From: Candidatus Borrarchaeota archaeon
GTDB lineage: Archaea > Asgardarchaeota > Sifarchaeia > Borrarchaeales > Borrarchaeaceae
Reading direction: 5' to 3'
NCBI GenBank assembly: GCA_016840645.1
Contig: JAEORY010000303.1
Coordinates: 1 to 5,528, forward strand
DNA: 5,528 bases
Position 1 is the first letter of the stretch, and each line of letters begins with the position of its first letter. Positions 5,291 to 5,528 of the stretch are shown in pieces. Both the position numbers and the translations under genes were made by a program. Under the pieces are notes generated by a model. That model was not told where the DNA came from and made no database searches. It saw nothing but the letters and a program-made list of their open reading frames with translations.

Positions 5291-5528
5291 ATGTCATCAT
5301 CATTCAGATTCAGAATTCTTGTTGCCAAACCAGGTTTAGATGGCCATGATCGTGGTGCAAAAATCATAGCACGCGCATTACGGGATGCAGGCATGGAGGT
5401 CATATATACAGGCATCCGTCAAACGCCTGAACAAATTGTTCAAGCCGCGCTACAGGAAGATGTGCAAGCAATTGGATTAAGTATCCTTTCTGGCGCACAT
5501 ATGCAATTATTTCCAAGAATAATGGAGT
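5291..5528 (+). CDS. mcmA2: Methylmalonyl-CoA mutase, cobalamin-binding (C-terminal/small) subunit, 5' part
   Basis: The first 79 codons are inside the window; the gene runs off the right edge. The protein begins almost directly with the B12-binding Rossmann-like domain ([20 protein letters not shown]), so it is a separate subunit rather than the end of a fused mutase, as is common in archaea. The DxHxxG motif at D17-H19-G22 supplies the lower-axial histidine (H19) to cobalt, and GLSILSGAH carries the SxL motif that packs against the cobalamin tail. Together with the large TIM-barrel subunit it interconverts (R)-methylmalonyl-CoA and succinyl-CoA by a radical mechanism. The related isobutyryl-CoA and ethylmalonyl-CoA mutases share this domain and cannot be excluded from this fragment. 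The divergent biotin carboxylase gene fits the methylmalonyl route, because carboxylation of propionyl-CoA makes its substrate precursor. The start ATG has GAGGT 6 nt upstream. Confidence 0.9.
   Translation, partial: MSSSFRFRILVAKPGLDGHDRGAKIIARALRDAGMEVIYTGIRQTPEQIVQAALQEDVQAIGLSILSGAHMQLFPRIME

Noticed and set aside
1..5528. Mobile element, CRISPR array or defence system.
   Set aside because: No transposase, integrase, long terminal inverted repeats, regularly spaced repeats or defence domains are present; the only repeat is the short in-frame linker duplication.

Overview
This window most likely comes from an archaeon of moderate to low GC (roughly 40%). The evidence is BRE/TATA-type promoters, short leaders with GGAGG/GAGGT ribosome binding sites, a thiolase paired with a DUF35 zinc-ribbon/OB-fold protein, a stand-alone cobalamin-binding methylmalonyl-CoA mutase subunit, and an exported phosphoesterase rich in N-glycosylation sequons. 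An Asgard-type lineage (for example Thorarchaeota) would fit, but this is a guess; the sequence alone does not fix the phylum.

Layout, left to right. (1) 1-215 (+): the last 70 codons of a metallo-beta-lactamase-fold hydrolase. (2) 238-1404 and 1406-1789 (-): a two-gene operon, DUF35 protein first and thiolase second, transcribed towards the hydrolase; only 22 bp separate the convergent stops. (3) 1790-1934: a divergent promoter region. (4) 1935-3341 (+): a secreted purple-acid-phosphatase-like phosphoesterase with an acidic repeat linker and a Trp-rich amphipathic C-terminus. (5) 3342-3462: a convergent spacer with one pyrimidine tract. (6) 3463-5064 (-): the biotin carboxylase subunit of an acetyl/propionyl-CoA carboxylase. 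(7) 5065-5290: a second divergent promoter region. (8) 5291-5528 (+): the start of the B12-binding subunit of methylmalonyl-CoA mutase, cut by the window edge.

The metabolic theme is acyl-CoA chemistry. A biotin-dependent carboxylase and a methylmalonyl-CoA mutase subunit, transcribed divergently, suggest the propionyl-CoA to succinyl-CoA route. The thiolase/DUF35 pair would normally make acetoacetyl-CoA for the mevalonate pathway or cleave ketoacyl-CoA. The phosphoesterase appears unrelated to that theme.

The point most worth a second look is that the thiolase has Ser (AGT) where the family's acyl-accepting Cys should be, while both catalytic His motifs are intact. A second oddity is the strongly basic C-terminal tail of the biotin carboxylase, which begins right at an A6 run and may be a frame error. 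I found no mobile element, CRISPR array, RNA gene or clear novel defence-type system.
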